Position numbers and translations under genes: made by a program. Shown here piece by piece: positions 52,056 to 61,216 of a stretch of DNA of 64,000 nucleotides. Source of the stretch: Pseudomonas putida. Lineage in GTDB: Bacteria; Pseudomonadota; Gammaproteobacteria; Pseudomonadales; Pseudomonadaceae. The notes below the pieces were generated by a model. That model was not told where the DNA came from, did no database searches, and was given only the letters and a program-made list of their open reading frames with translations. The stretch lies in contig NZ_CP029693.1 in the NCBI RefSeq assembly GCF_003228315.1, positions 1,612,001-1,676,000 of the forward strand, in the 5' to 3' direction. Position 1 is the first letter of the stretch. Each line of letters starts with the position of its first letter.

Positions 52056-53069
52056 TCACGCCGCGCTGGCAGCAAACTTCTCGTAGTAGAAATTCGCCGG
52101 CTGAATACCCTGCTCACCGATGTACTTGCTGACCGCTTCCACCATCGGCGGCGGGCCGCACAGGTAGACATCGACATCGCCATCGTTCAGGTGCTTGGGC
52201 TCGATGTGCTGGGTCACGTAGCCCTTGAGCGGGTGCTGGCTGTCGGGGCTGGCGACGCAGGCGCTGTAGGTGAAGTTGGGGATGCGCGCGGCGAAGGCTT
52301 CCAGGCGATCCATCTCCACCAGGTCGAAATCGTGGGTCACGCCGTAGATCAAATGCAGCGGATGCTCGCTGCCCTGCTCGGCGATTTTCTCCAGCATCGC
52401 GGTGAATGGCGCCAGCCCGGTGCCACCGGCCAGCAGCAACAGCGGCCGACGGATATCGCGCAGGTAGAAACTGCCCAAAGGCCCCGCCAGGCTCATGCTG
52501 TCGCCCGCCTTGGCCATGCCGGTGAGGAAGCTGCTCATCAGCCCGCCCGGCACGTTGCGAATCAGGAAGCTGACTTCGCCGTCGCGCTGCAACGAGCTGA
52601 ACGAATAGGCGCGGGTCTGCTCGCTGCCCGGAATGCCCAGGTTCACATACTGCCCCGGCAGGAACGCCAGCTTGCTCAGGGACTCGCCCTTGATCGACAG
52701 CGCGATGGTGCTGTCGGACAACTGGCGCACGGCGCTGATGGTTGCGTCGTAGCTGGCCTGGCGGGTGCGGCAGACTTCCGAAGACGTCGGCACGCGCACC
52801 ACGCAATCGCTCTTGGCGCGCATCTGGCAGGTCAGGACAAAGCCTTTTTCAGCCTCTTCGGGGCTGAGGGCGTCTTCGATGTATTCCTCGCCCAGATCAT
52901 AGGTGCCGGCCTCGGCGAAGCACTTGCAGGTGCCGCAGGCGCCGTCGCGGCAGTCCAGCGGAATGTTGATGCCCTGGCGGTACGCGGCATCGGCCACGGT
53001 TTCGCCGGCATTGGCGTCGATGAACCGGGTGACGCCGTCTTCGAAGTTGAACGCGATGGAATGGGTCAT
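52056..53069 (-). CDS. benC: Benzoate 1,2-dioxygenase reductase component
   Basis: A 337-residue electron-transfer flavoprotein: N-terminal plant-type [2Fe-2S] domain (CRDGACGTCKCFAE ... LTCQM), FAD-binding RAYSFSS and NAD-binding AGGTGLAPF. It passes electrons from NADH to BenAB. The ATG at 53069 lies ten bases after benB. Confidence 0.95.
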   Translation of the reverse strand: MTHSIAFNFEDGVTRFIDANAGETVADAAYRQGINIPLDCRDGACGTCKCFAEAGTYDLGEEYIEDALSPEEAEKGFVLTCQMRAKSDCVVRVPTSSEVCRTRQASYDATISAVRQLSDSTIALSIKGESLSKLAFLPGQYVNLGIPGSEQTRAYSFSSLQRDGEVSFLIRNVPGGLMSSFLTGMAKAGDSMSLAGPLGSFYLRDIRRPLLLLAGGTGLAPFTAMLEKIAEQGSEHPLHLIYGVTHDFDLVEMDRLEAFAARIPNFTYSACVASPDSQHPLKGYVTQHIEPKHLNDGDVDVYLCGPPPMVEAVSKYIGEQGIQPANFYYEKFAASAA

Positions 53070-53079
53070 GACGGCAGCC

Positions 53080-53568
53080 TCACAAATGGTAAACATCGAT
53101 GACCTGGCGAACGTAGTCGTTCTTCAGGATCACTTTCTTGGCCTTGATCAGCGGGTTTTCACCGCGCACATCAAGGGTGTAGAAGCTGCTGCCGAAGTAG
53201 CTGTCGACGACCTTGTAGCGAAAGCTCAGGGTGTGCCAGTTGAAACGCACCTTGCACAGGCCGTCGGCTTGCTCCAGCAGCTCGATGTTGCTGATGTTGT
53301 GGGAGGTGCGGGTGTCCGGAACGCTGGCGCTGGAACGCTCGGTCTTGATGCGGAAGATGCGGTCTTCAAGGCCGGTGCGGTTGCCGTACCAGATCAGCGA
53401 GATTTCCCGCTGCGGGTCCTCGGTCAACTCGTCGTTGTCGTCCCAGGCCGGCATCCAGAACGTCGCGTCCGGGGCGTACAGTTCCAGCCACTCGTCCCAT
53501 TGGCGATCGTCCAGATAGCGGGCTTCGCGGAAGAGGAAGTCGCGCACGGCGTCATAGGTGATGGTCAT
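53080..53568 (-). CDS. benB: Benzoate 1,2-dioxygenase small (beta) subunit
   Basis: A 162-residue ring-hydroxylating dioxygenase beta subunit, NTF2-like fold ([75 protein letters not shown]). Overlaps the benA stop by four bases. Confidence 0.96.
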   Translation of the reverse strand: MTITYDAVRDFLFREARYLDDRQWDEWLELYAPDATFWMPAWDDNDELTEDPQREISLIWYGNRTGLEDRIFRIKTERSSASVPDTRTSHNISNIELLEQADGLCKVRFNWHTLSFRYKVVDSYFGSSFYTLDVRGENPLIKAKKVILKNDYVRQVIDVYHL

Positions 53569-54929
53569 TGCACGTCCTCCACGGCGATCAGCCTGGACTG
53601 CTCGGCATCCAGCGCCTTGAGCATGGTCTGCTGCCAGTACTTGTGTTGCAGCACGAACAGGCCTTCATCTTCAGTACGTACGCCACTGAGCAGCGGGTGC
53701 AGGTCGATTTCCTTCGCCGCGTCATCGGCGCCTTCGATCCAGTGCTCGGCGCCACGGGACATGTCGTTCCAGGTGGTGACGCTGCCCTGGTAGCTGGTCT
53801 GGCAGGAGCGGAATTCCTCCAGGTCATCCGGGGTGGCCATGCCGCTGACGTTGAAGAAGTCTTCGTACTGGCGGATACGGCTGGAGCGCGCGTGATCGCT
53901 TTCGCCCTTGGGAGCGATGCAGTAGATGGTGATTTCCGTGCGATCGACCGAAATCGGCCGGGCAATGCGGATCTGCGAGCTGAACTGGTCCATCAGGTAC
54001 ACGTTCGGGTACAGGCACAGGTTGCGCGAGTTCTCGATCATCCAGTCGGCGCGCGCCTTGCCGAAATCCTGCGCCAGCTCGTCACGACGCTCGTACAGCG
54101 GACGGTCTTCAGGGTTGGCCCAACGGGTCCAGAGCAGCATGTGGCCCTTGTCGAAGGAATAGAAACCGCCGCCTTGCTTGGCCCAGCTGCCGGCGCTCAT
54201 GGTCGGGTTTTCGTCGCCGGCCTCGCGCTGCTTGCGCTGGTTCTGGGTGGCGGCGTAGTTCCAGTGCACGGAGCTGACGTGATAGCCGTCAGCACCGTTT
54301 TCGGCGGTGAGCTTCCAGTTGCCTTCGTAGATGTAGCTGGAGGAACCGCGCAGCACTTCCAGGCCATCGGGGGACTGGTCGACGATCATGTCGATGATCT
54401 TCGCCGACTCGCCCAGGTGCTCAACCAGCGGCAGTACATCGGCATTGAGGCTGCCGAACAGGAAGCCGCGATAGGACTCGAAACGCGCAACCCTGGTCAG
54501 GTCGTGGGAGCCTTCGCAGTTGAAGCTCGACGGGTAGCCGGCGTTGGCCGGGTCCTTGACCTTGAGCAGCTTGCCGGAGTTGTTGAAGGTCCAGCCGTGG
54601 AACGGACAGGTGTAGGAGCTCTTGTTGCCGGACTTGTGCCGGCACAGGGTCGCGCCGCGGTGACTGCAGGCGTTGATGAAGGCGTTGAGCACACCGTCCT
54701 TGTTGCGCGCGATGAAGATCGACTGGCGCCCCATGGTGGTGGTGTAGAAATCGTTGATGTTGGGGATCTGGCTTTCGTGAGCCAGATACAGCCAGTTGCC
54801 TTCGAAGATGTGTTTCATCTCCAGGTCAAACAGGCGCGGGTCGGTGAACATCTCGCGCTTGCAGCGATAGATGCCTTGGGCAGGGTCGTCTTCAAGCAGG
54901 GAGTGAAGGTATTCGGGTCGCAGGGTCAT
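53565..54929 (-). CDS. benA: Benzoate 1,2-dioxygenase large (alpha) subunit
   Basis: A 454-residue Rieske oxygenase alpha subunit that dihydroxylates benzoate to the cis-1,2-diol. Rieske ligands: [26 protein letters not shown] (C-x-H ... C-x2-H). Mononuclear iron site: [16 protein letters not shown] and a downstream aspartate. The ATG at 54929 has GGAGG eight bases upstream. The promoter region holds tandem BenR sites and a CA motif. Confidence 0.96.
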   Translation of the reverse strand: MTLRPEYLHSLLEDDPAQGIYRCKREMFTDPRLFDLEMKHIFEGNWLYLAHESQIPNINDFYTTTMGRQSIFIARNKDGVLNAFINACSHRGATLCRHKSGNKSSYTCPFHGWTFNNSGKLLKVKDPANAGYPSSFNCEGSHDLTRVARFESYRGFLFGSLNADVLPLVEHLGESAKIIDMIVDQSPDGLEVLRGSSSYIYEGNWKLTAENGADGYHVSSVHWNYAATQNQRKQREAGDENPTMSAGSWAKQGGGFYSFDKGHMLLWTRWANPEDRPLYERRDELAQDFGKARADWMIENSRNLCLYPNVYLMDQFSSQIRIARPISVDRTEITIYCIAPKGESDHARSSRIRQYEDFFNVSGMATPDDLEEFRSCQTSYQGSVTTWNDMSRGAEHWIEGADDAAKEIDLHPLLSGVRTEDEGLFVLQHKYWQQTMLKALDAEQSRLIAVEDVQ

Positions 54930-54942
54930 GGCCGCCGCCTCC

Positions 54943-54954
54943 ATTGTTATTGTT
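54943..54954 (-). promoter_or_regulatory. CA motif (possible Hfq/Crc site) at the benA ribosome site
   Basis: On the minus strand AACAATAACAAT directly precedes GGAGG of benA and fits AANAANAAN, the pattern bound by Hfq/Crc. Confidence 0.5.
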
Positions 54955-54993
54955 CAGGCAAGGCTCATGCTAGGACGGGGCAATGGGGCGGAC

Positions 54994-55029
54994 TATCCGC
55001 GGGGTGCAGACCTTTATCCGTTTTGTGCA
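54994..55029 (-). promoter_or_regulatory. Tandem BenR (XylS-type) binding sites upstream of benA
   Basis: On the minus strand two exact TGCA-N6-GGATA repeats: distal TGCACAAAACGGATA (55015-55029) and proximal TGCACCCCGCGGATA (54994-55008), 21 bp apart. This is the direct-repeat operator of XylS/BenR activators; the proximal half lies where it would abut the -35 region of the ben promoter. Confidence 0.85.
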
Positions 55030-55039
55030 GGGTGGGTTT

Positions 55040-55132
55040 TGTGGGAGCAGAGCTTGCTCGCGATGGCGTCGTGTCAGCCAACATCAATGTTGAATGTGCC
55101 GGCCTCATCGCGGGCAAGCCTTGCTCCCACAG
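55040..55132. repeat. REPIN (about 93 bp, GGCAAGCCTTGCTCCCAC arms)
   Basis: Left arm GTGGGAGCAGAGCTTGCTCGCGATGG, right arm TCGCGGGCAAGCCTTGCTCCCAC; unrelated spacer (CGTCGTGTCAGCCAACATC). Between benR and the benA promoter. Confidence 0.8.
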
Positions 55133-55152
55133 GTGCAAGGGTGTTTACGAGA

Positions 55153-56112
55153 TCAGTGCCGGCGCTTGAGGGTATCGGACGGCAATTCGCCGAATTGCTT
55201 GCGATAGCTGTCGGAGAACCGGCCCAGGTGCAGGAAGCCGTAATCCATGGCCACTTCGGTGACGTTGCGTACGTTGCAGGTCGGGTCGCTCAGGCAGGCG
55301 CGGATGCGCTCCAGGCGTTTCTGGCGGATGTAGTTTTTCGGGGTAGTCTCGGCGTTGCGCTCAAACAGGGCATAGAAGGAACGCAGGCTCATGTGCGCCT
55401 GTCGCGCCAGATCTTCACTGTCCAGGTTCTGCTTGAGGTTCTTGCCGATGTAGTCGGCAATCGCTTCGAACGTCGCGGTCTGCGAGCCGATTTCCAGGCG
55501 GCTGACATTGGTCTTCATCAGGCTCAGCATCTTGCTGGCGATGATCTGCGCGTAGTGCTCCTGCACCCTGGGGATCTGCTCGGTTGACTCGGCCTCCTGG
55601 CAAATCATTGCCAGCAGGTTGACGAAGCCTTCCAGTTCTCCCAGCTGATAACGGTTTTCCAGAAACCGCACGCCCTGCCCCGGATACCGCCAGCGTTGTT
55701 CGTCGCAAACCGATTCGAACAAAGCGGTCGGAACCTTGAGGATGAATTTTTCGCAATCGTCGGAGTACGTCAGGTCCACCGGATCGTCGGGGTTGATCAG
55801 CAGCAATTCGCCGGGGGCGAAGTAATGTTCCTGGCCGTGACCGCGCCACAGGCAATTGCCGCGCAACAGCACTTGCAGGTGGTAGATGGTCTCCAGCGCG
55901 CCGGAGGTGACGCGAACGCTGCCGCCATAGCTGATGCGGCACAGGTCGAGGCTGGCGAACTTGCGATGGTTGAGACTGGCCAGAGGATGCCCGGCGCGTG
56001 GCATGAGAATGCAGTGGTTACCGACATGCTGATTGACGTAGCCCGATACCGCATACGGGTCGGCATGGTCGAAAATCGTACTGCGCTGACTCAGCAGTTG
56101 CGCTTGCATCAT
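55153..56112 (-). CDS. benR: AraC/XylS-family activator of benzoate degradation
   Basis: A 319-residue XylS-like activator. N-terminal effector/dimerisation domain (to about residue 200), then two HTH motifs (QNLDSEDLARQAHMSLRSFYALFERNAETTPKNYIRQKRLERIRACLSD and NVRNVTEVAMDYGFLHLGRFSDSYRKQFGELPSDTL). It binds benzoate and activates benA through the TGCA-N6-GGNTA repeats just downstream. Two adjacent ATGs exist (56112 and 56109). A CA motif sits in the leader. Confidence 0.94.
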   Translation of the reverse strand: MMQAQLLSQRSTIFDHADPYAVSGYVNQHVGNHCILMPRAGHPLASLNHRKFASLDLCRISYGGSVRVTSGALETIYHLQVLLRGNCLWRGHGQEHYFAPGELLLINPDDPVDLTYSDDCEKFILKVPTALFESVCDEQRWRYPGQGVRFLENRYQLGELEGFVNLLAMICQEAESTEQIPRVQEHYAQIIASKMLSLMKTNVSRLEIGSQTATFEAIADYIGKNLKQNLDSEDLARQAHMSLRSFYALFERNAETTPKNYIRQKRLERIRACLSDPTCNVRNVTEVAMDYGFLHLGRFSDSYRKQFGELPSDTLKRRH

Positions 56113-56122
56113 CGGCTCACTC

Positions 56123-56135
56123 TCGTTGTTGTTAT
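56123..56135 (-). promoter_or_regulatory. CA motif (possible Hfq/Crc site) in the benR leader
   Basis: On the minus strand ATAACAACAACGA lies 11-23 bases before the benR ATG. Crc control of benR translation is established in P. putida, so this match is likely functional. Confidence 0.6.
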
Positions 56136-56215
56136 AGGGTGCATCGGGCCATTCTAGGGCAGTACTGGCGAAGGTGTATCAACGGACTGACCTGTGGAAG
56201 GTTCGCAACAAAACC

Positions 56216-56315
56216 TGTAGGAGCGAGCCTGCTCGCGATGTACTTGAGAACGCCGCGGGGTATCAGGTACCCCGCGTCATCGTTATCGACCATCGCGAGC
56301 AGGCTCGCTCCTACA
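56216..56315. repeat. REPIN (100-bp type)
   Basis: Reverse-oriented conserved spacer (CGCGTCATCGTTATCGACC on the right). Separates catA from benR. Confidence 0.9.
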
Positions 56316-56327
56316 GGTTAGAGGGGA

Positions 56328-57257
56328 TCAATCCTCGAGGGCACGCACCCGCTCGTGACGCTGCTGCTCTTCCGGTTGGGCCGACGACTGCAGGGTGAAG
56401 TCGAATTCGATCTCGGCGAAGCGACCGCTGACACCGTAAGCCGCTGCACGCGCCTGATCTTCGCTGAAGGTGATCTTGGCGATCAGCTCGTCACGGGTGG
56501 CGTAGGCGAAGTCGTCGTGCAGGTACTTCTCGCCATCCAGGTTGATCTGGGTGGTCAGGTGACGGTGATCCGGTGCGGAGATGAAGAAGTGCACGTGCGC
56601 CGGACGCTGGCCGTGACGGCCCAGTTGATCGAGCAGTTGCTGGGTCGGACCATCCGGTGGGCAGCCGTAGCCCGACGGCACGATGCTGCGGAAACGGTAG
56701 CGGCCTTCAGCATCGGTGACGATACGGCGACGCAGGTTGAATTCCGACTGGGAAGCATCGAAGTACGAATAGGTGCCGCCCGTGTTGGCGTGCCACACAT
56801 CTACCACGGCGCCAGCCAGGGGTTCGCCAGCGGTGTTGAACACGCGGCCCTGCATGAACAGGGTCACACCCGGATCCTGGCCATCGTCCAGGCGCGCTTC
56901 GCCCTCGGACAACGGTGCACCGGCCACGTACAGCGGGCCTTCGATGGTGCGCGGGGTGCCGCCGGTCTTGCCGGCCTGCTCGTCTTCGGCGTCCATCAGC
57001 AGGTCCAGGTAATGCTCCAGACCCAGGCCAGCCACCACCAGACCGGCTTCCTGGCGAGCGCCCAGCACGTTCAGGTAGTTGACCGCTTTCCAGAACTCTT
57101 CCGGGGTCACGGCCAAGTCTTCGATGATGTTCACCGAGTCACGCAGGATGCGGTAGATCAGCGCCTTGGTGCGCGCATCGCCGGCATCGTTATGCAGGCC
57201 GGCGGCTTCTTCGAGAAATTTCTGTACTTCGGCAGTGTGGGAAATCTTGACGTTCAT
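56328..57257 (-). CDS. catA: Catechol 1,2-dioxygenase
   Basis: A 309-residue intradiol dioxygenase opening catechol to cis,cis-muconate. The Fe(III) ligand region is visible: tyrosines in NTGGTYSYFD and SGYGCP, histidines in RPAHVHFF. The N-terminal helical dimerisation/lipid-binding part (KFLEEAAGLHNDAGDARTKALIYRILRDSVNIIEDL) is typical. Last gene of catBCA. Confidence 0.96.
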   Translation of the reverse strand: MNVKISHTAEVQKFLEEAAGLHNDAGDARTKALIYRILRDSVNIIEDLAVTPEEFWKAVNYLNVLGARQEAGLVVAGLGLEHYLDLLMDAEDEQAGKTGGTPRTIEGPLYVAGAPLSEGEARLDDGQDPGVTLFMQGRVFNTAGEPLAGAVVDVWHANTGGTYSYFDASQSEFNLRRRIVTDAEGRYRFRSIVPSGYGCPPDGPTQQLLDQLGRHGQRPAHVHFFISAPDHRHLTTQINLDGEKYLHDDFAYATRDELIAKITFSEDQARAAAYGVSGRFAEIEFDFTLQSSAQPEEQQRHERVRALED

Positions 57258-57311
57258 TTTAGGGGTTCCTCATCTTGTAATTATTGGCAAAGCGCGCTGA
57301 ACAGGCTGGGT

Positions 57312-57602
57312 TCAGCGGTCATCCTCGCGGATCGAAGAAGGGTGCCGGCACATCGGGGTCACTTCGATCGCCATGTACGGGAACAGCGGCAATTGCATCA
57401 GCAGATCATGCAGTTCCTGGACGCTGTCGACATCGAACACGCTGAAGTTGGCGTACTGGCCGGCGATGCGCCACAGGTGACGCCACTTGCCCTGGTCCTG
57501 CAGGCGTTGCGCCAGGGCTTTTTCGTCAGCCTTGAGCTGCGAGGCGCGCTCGGGGTTCATGTCGACCGGCAGATTCACGGTCATCTTTACGTGGAACAGC
57601 AT
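57312..57602 (-). CDS. catC: Muconolactone delta-isomerase
   Basis: A 96-residue CatC (MLFHVKMTVNLPVDMNPERASQLKADEKALAQRLQDQGKWRHLWRIAGQYANFSVFDVDSVQELHDLLMQLPLFPYMAIEVTPM), full family length. It converts muconolactone to 3-oxoadipate enol-lactone. Ten bases downstream of catB. Confidence 0.97.
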   Translation of the reverse strand: MLFHVKMTVNLPVDMNPERASQLKADEKALAQRLQDQGKWRHLWRIAGQYANFSVFDVDSVQELHDLLMQLPLFPYMAIEVTPMCRHPSSIREDDR

Positions 57603-57612
57603 AATGCTCTCC

Positions 57613-58761
57613 TCAGGCTTGATGAATGGCAGTGGAAGTCTTGTCGCGGCGGAAGAACGCCAGGCGCTCTTCATCCAGGCTCAGGCCCAGACCCGGGGTG
57701 TTGGGCACGTGCAGTTCGAAATCCTTGTAAACCAGCGGCTGGCTGAGAATGTCTTCGGTCAGCAGCAGCGGGCCAAACAGCTCGGTGTCCCACGCCAGTT
57801 TGTTCAGGGTGACAAAGGCATGGGCCGAAGCCATGGTACCCAGCCCGCCTTCGAGCATGGTGCCGCCGTACAGGGCGATGCCAGCGGCTTCGGCGATGGA
57901 AGCGGTGCGCAACACGGCACGCGGGCCACCGTTCTTGGCGATCTTCAGGGCGAATACCGAGGCCGCGCCTTCGCGGGCCAGGTTGAACGCATCTTCCACG
58001 CACTCGATGGACTCGTCGGCCATGATCGGCGCCGGGCTCATGGCATTCAGGCGCGCCATGCCGGCGCGGTTGTTGCGCGAGATCGGCTGTTCGATCAGGT
58101 CGATGCCGTTGGTGCCGAGGATGCGGCAGGCGCGCAAGGCGACGGCTTCGTCCCAGGCCTGGTTAACGTCGACCCGCACGCTGGCGCGGTCGCCCAGGGC
58201 TTTCTTGATCGCAATCACGTGGGCCAGGTCGCGGTTGACTTCACCGGCACCGATTTTCAGCTTGAAGATGCGGTGGCGACGCAGGTCGAGCATTTTTTCC
58301 GCTTCGGCGATGTCCTTCTCGGTATCGCCGCTGGCCAGGGTCCAGGCCACTGGCAGTGAGTCGCGAACACGGCCGCCCAGCAGTTCGCTGACCGGCAGGC
58401 CAAGACGCTTGCCCTGGGCGTCGAGCAAGGCGGTTTCGATACCGGACTTGGCGAAGGTGTTGCCACGGATGCTGCGTTCCAGACGCAACATGGCAGCGTT
58501 GACGTTGCCGCTGTCCTGGCCGATCAGCAAGGGCGCGAAGTGCGTGTCGATGTTGGTCTTGATGCTGTCCGGGCTTTCGTTGCCGTAAGCCAGGCCACCG
58601 ATGGTGGTGGATTCGCCGATCCCTTCGATGCCGTCGGCGCAACGCACACGAATGATCACCAGGGTCTGGTTCTGCATGGTGTGCATCGCCAGCTTGTGCG
58701 GGCGGATGGTGGGCAGATCGACGATGATCGTCTCGATCGACTCAATGGCAGTTGCAAGCAT
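57613..58761 (-). CDS. catB: Muconate cycloisomerase I
   Basis: A 382-residue enolase-superfamily cycloisomerase turning cis,cis-muconate into muconolactone. Catalytic lysine motif IFKLKIG, metal ligands DVNQAW, EQPISR and DES. The ATG at 58761 (MLATAIESIE) suits family alignment; an ATG at 58773 adds four residues. Expressed from the CatR-controlled divergent promoter. Confidence 0.95.
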   Translation of the reverse strand: MLATAIESIETIIVDLPTIRPHKLAMHTMQNQTLVIIRVRCADGIEGIGESTTIGGLAYGNESPDSIKTNIDTHFAPLLIGQDSGNVNAAMLRLERSIRGNTFAKSGIETALLDAQGKRLGLPVSELLGGRVRDSLPVAWTLASGDTEKDIAEAEKMLDLRRHRIFKLKIGAGEVNRDLAHVIAIKKALGDRASVRVDVNQAWDEAVALRACRILGTNGIDLIEQPISRNNRAGMARLNAMSPAPIMADESIECVEDAFNLAREGAASVFALKIAKNGGPRAVLRTASIAEAAGIALYGGTMLEGGLGTMASAHAFVTLNKLAWDTELFGPLLLTEDILSQPLVYKDFELHVPNTPGLGLSLDEERLAFFRRDKTSTAIHQA

Positions 58762-58847
58762 TTCGATACCCATCAGGTTCTTGGAGTTCTGGGGCCGATT
58801 CTGGTACGGCTTTTTTCGCGATGCCAATATAGAATTGGTCTGATTTG

Positions 58848-58862
58848 ATACCTTAAAGGTAT
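58848..58862 (-). promoter_or_regulatory. CatR recognition binding site (T-N11-A palindrome)
   Basis: ATACC-TTAAA-GGTAT is a perfect 15-bp interrupted palindrome with the LysR T-N11-A core, 26 bp from the catR ATG and 86 bp from the catB start, matching the location of the CatR recognition site in P. putida catR-catBC. Confidence 0.8.
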
Positions 58863-58888
58863 GCAACCGAAGAATGCCCGGAGGCTCC

Positions 58889-59773
58889 ATGGAACTGCGT
58901 CACCTGCGTTATTTCCAGGTACTGGCTCAAACCCTCAATTTCACCCGCGCCGCCGAGCTGCTGCACATCGCCCAACCGCCCCTGAGCCGGCAGATCCAGC
59001 AACTGGAGGATGAGTTGGGGGTGATCCTGCTTGAGCGCGGTCGACCGCTGAAGCTGACCGAGGCCGGACGTTTCTTCTACGAACACTCCTCCGCCTTGCT
59101 CGAACAACTGAACAAGGTCCGCGACAATACGCGGCGTATCGGTTTGGGGGAAAAGACCTGGTTGGGGATCGGTTTTGCGCCTTCGACGCTTTACGGGGTG
59201 CTGCCGGAATTGATTCGCCGCCTGCGCAGTGGCGAGCCGCTGGAACTGGAGCTGGGGCTGTCAGAGATGACCACCCTGCAACAGGTGCAGGCGCTCAAGG
59301 CCGGGCGGATCGATATCGGCTTCGGCCGTATTCGCATCGACGACCCGGCGATTGTCCAGACCGTCTTGACCGAAGACCGCCTGGTCGCCGCCCTGCCCGC
59401 CGGCCACCCGTTGCTCGCCGGCCCCATCAGCCTGCGCGACCTGGCCCGGGAGCCCTTCGTGCTCTACCCCGGCAACCCGCGCCCCAGCTACGCCGACCAC
59501 GTGATCGCGCTGTTCGAATCCTATGGCGTGAGCATTCACGTGGCGCAATGGACCAACGAACTGCAAACGGCCATCGGTCTGGTGGGCGCCGGCATCGGTA
59601 TCACCCTGGTGCCGGCCTCGGTGCAATTGCTGCACCGCGACGACATCGGCTTCACCCCGCTTCTGGAAGACAACGCCACCTCGCCGATCATCCTCAGCCG
59701 GCGCGTGGGGGATGTTTCACCGGGGTTGAATCATTGTTTGAAGATGATTGATGAGTTGCTGCCCAGGGACTGA
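58889..59773 (+). CDS. catR: LysR-family activator of catBCA
   Basis: A 294-residue LysR regulator (MELRHLRYFQVLAQTLNFTRAAELLHIAQPPLSRQIQQLEDELGVILLERGRPLKLTEAGRFF) responding to cis,cis-muconate in characterised homologues. The ATG at 58889 has GGAGG just upstream. Divergent from catB over 127 bp that contains the CatR site. Confidence 0.95.
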   Translation: MELRHLRYFQVLAQTLNFTRAAELLHIAQPPLSRQIQQLEDELGVILLERGRPLKLTEAGRFFYEHSSALLEQLNKVRDNTRRIGLGEKTWLGIGFAPSTLYGVLPELIRRLRSGEPLELELGLSEMTTLQQVQALKAGRIDIGFGRIRIDDPAIVQTVLTEDRLVAALPAGHPLLAGPISLRDLAREPFVLYPGNPRPSYADHVIALFESYGVSIHVAQWTNELQTAIGLVGAGIGITLVPASVQLLHRDDIGFTPLLEDNATSPIILSRRVGDVSPGLNHCLKMIDELLPRD

Positions 59774-59793
59774 CAACGGGTTGCAGGACCCCT

Positions 59794-59895
59794 TGTGGGA
59801 GCGAGCCTGCTCGCGATGGACGTCAACGATAACGCGCATTGTCTGAATGAATGTGTTGTCCGGGCGTTTTTCGCGAGCAGGCTCGCTCCCACAAG
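59794..59895. repeat. REPIN (about 100 bp, GTGGGAGCGAGCC arms)
   Basis: Arms begin with GTGGGAGC, not GTAGGAGC; spacer GTCAACGATAACGCGCATTGTCTGAATGAATGTG. Confidence 0.9.
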
Positions 59896-59935
59896 GGTTT
59901 GTTTCAGGAACAGGCATTCAATAGGCGATATGGAG

Positions 59936-60175
59936 TCACCCGGCAAACGCCCGGCGCCCCGCGCTCATCTCGTTGCGCAACTCGCCCACCAGGTCGGAAA
60001 TGGCCCGCACGCTGGTCAACTGCTCGGTGGACACGCCGCTGATCAGCAGCTCCACCCGGCCGGTGGCGGGCTCGTAGACTTCGATGCGCAGCAGGCCGCC
60101 ATACTCCGTGCACTCGCAGGACAGGGGCGCGAATCCGGACTCCACGATGTTGCACAACACTGAGATGGGAAGCAT
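59936..60175 (-). CDS. DUF1652 protein
   Basis: A 79-residue protein (MLPISVLCNIVESGFAPLSCECTEYGGLLRIEVYEPATGRVELLISGVSTEQLTSVRAISDLVGELRNEM) of DUF1652, a small family largely confined to Pseudomonas, function unknown. The ATG at 60175 has GAGG eight bases upstream; the longer frame to 60241 lacks a site and gives an atypical N-terminus. Confidence 0.78.
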   Translation of the reverse strand: MLPISVLCNIVESGFAPLSCECTEYGGLLRIEVYEPATGRVELLISGVSTEQLTSVRAISDLVGELRNEMSAGRRAFAG

Positions 60176-60274
60176 GGCGGGTGCCTCGGCGGATGGGATC
60201 CAATCAGCGTAGATGCCTTTTGCCATCTTTGCCGCTGTCAAAATGCTACCCAGCTCTCATATTCGAGCCTTCCT

Positions 60275-61174
60275 TCACTCGGTATTTCGCTTCCAGATCC
60301 AATTCCAGAACCCCGGCAGCTGCACCGGTTGCGAAATGTCGCGCACGGTACGGGCCATCGCCGCCCGTTGCAGCGCGGCGGTGTCATCGTAAAACGGCTG
60401 CTCCGCGGTTTTCACCCCGGTCGCCCGGGCGCTGTCGAGGAGGATTTGCAGGTATTCGCGGGTATGCCGGGCGGTGTAGCGGTTCAGATCATGGAAGGTC
60501 ACTACCACCGGGATCACCCCGTCGACCACCGGCAACTCGCCCTGGGCGATGCGCTCACGCACCTCGGACATCGAGCGCAGGAAATGCGCCCGCCGCCGCG
60601 GGCTGGCGTTGAAACCCCAGATCTTGCCGTCATTGGCACTCAGGTCAGTCAGCAGCACGTGCAGGCCATGCTGCTGATACGCGGCGAAGGTGCGCTTGTC
60701 GTAGTTCCAGAACGGCGGGCGCAGCAGCGTCGGGGGTGCCCCGGTAATCGCGGCGATATCGGCGCAGCCCTGGGTGAGTGCTGTTTCGAGCTCCTGCGGG
60801 CTTAGCGAGCGGTGATTAGTATGGGAAGGCGTGGCCGTGTGAAACGCCAGAATGTGCCCGGCGTCCCGCTCGCGGTGCATGACTGCACGCCCGATATCAC
60901 TGTTGCCGGCGCGGGTGGCCTGGGTCTGCACAAAGAACACGGCCTTGATGTCGGTCTGCACCGGGTTGCGCGAGAGGCTGTCCAGCACGGTTTCGGTGGG
61001 GTTCCAGAAGCTCGATGCGCTGGGACCGTCGTCGAAGGTCAGCAGGAAGCGGATCGGTGGCTGGGCTTGCAGCCGTTGTTCGGTCTGCGGGGTCAACTCG
61101 ATGGGCGCGGCGATACAGCCCAGCAGACTGGCTGCCATGGCCATTGCGGTGAAAACCTTGAACAGCTGTTTCAT
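60275..61174 (-). CDS. Polysaccharide deacetylase-family lipoprotein
   Basis: A 299-residue NodB-fold protein. Signal with lipobox (FTAMAMAASLLGC, cysteine about residue 20). Deacetylase motifs: FLLTFDDGPSA (metal aspartates), HTATPSHTNH in place of the usual HTxxH (histidines retained), and LLRPPFWNYD. It probably removes acyl groups from a cell-wall or exopolysaccharide sugar at the outer membrane. Genomic context gives no partner. Confidence 0.88.
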   Translation of the reverse strand: MKQLFKVFTAMAMAASLLGCIAAPIELTPQTEQRLQAQPPIRFLLTFDDGPSASSFWNPTETVLDSLSRNPVQTDIKAVFFVQTQATRAGNSDIGRAVMHRERDAGHILAFHTATPSHTNHRSLSPQELETALTQGCADIAAITGAPPTLLRPPFWNYDKRTFAAYQQHGLHVLLTDLSANDGKIWGFNASPRRRAHFLRSMSEVRERIAQGELPVVDGVIPVVVTFHDLNRYTARHTREYLQILLDSARATGVKTAEQPFYDDTAALQRAAMARTVRDISQPVQLPGFWNWIWKRNTE

Positions 61175-61216
61175 GTTTTGCTTTGGGCCAGACGTCTACG
61201 AAGCGGACATCTTACC

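Noticed and set aside
51096..54929. Ben genes as plasmid-type xylXYZL (toluate) genes
   Set aside because: Linked benR and catBCA/catR and the absence of meta-pathway genes fit the chromosomal benzoate system.
53568..55169. 533-codon plus-strand frame opposite benA
   Set aside because: Antisense shadow of the Rieske oxygenase gene with no ribosome site or domain.
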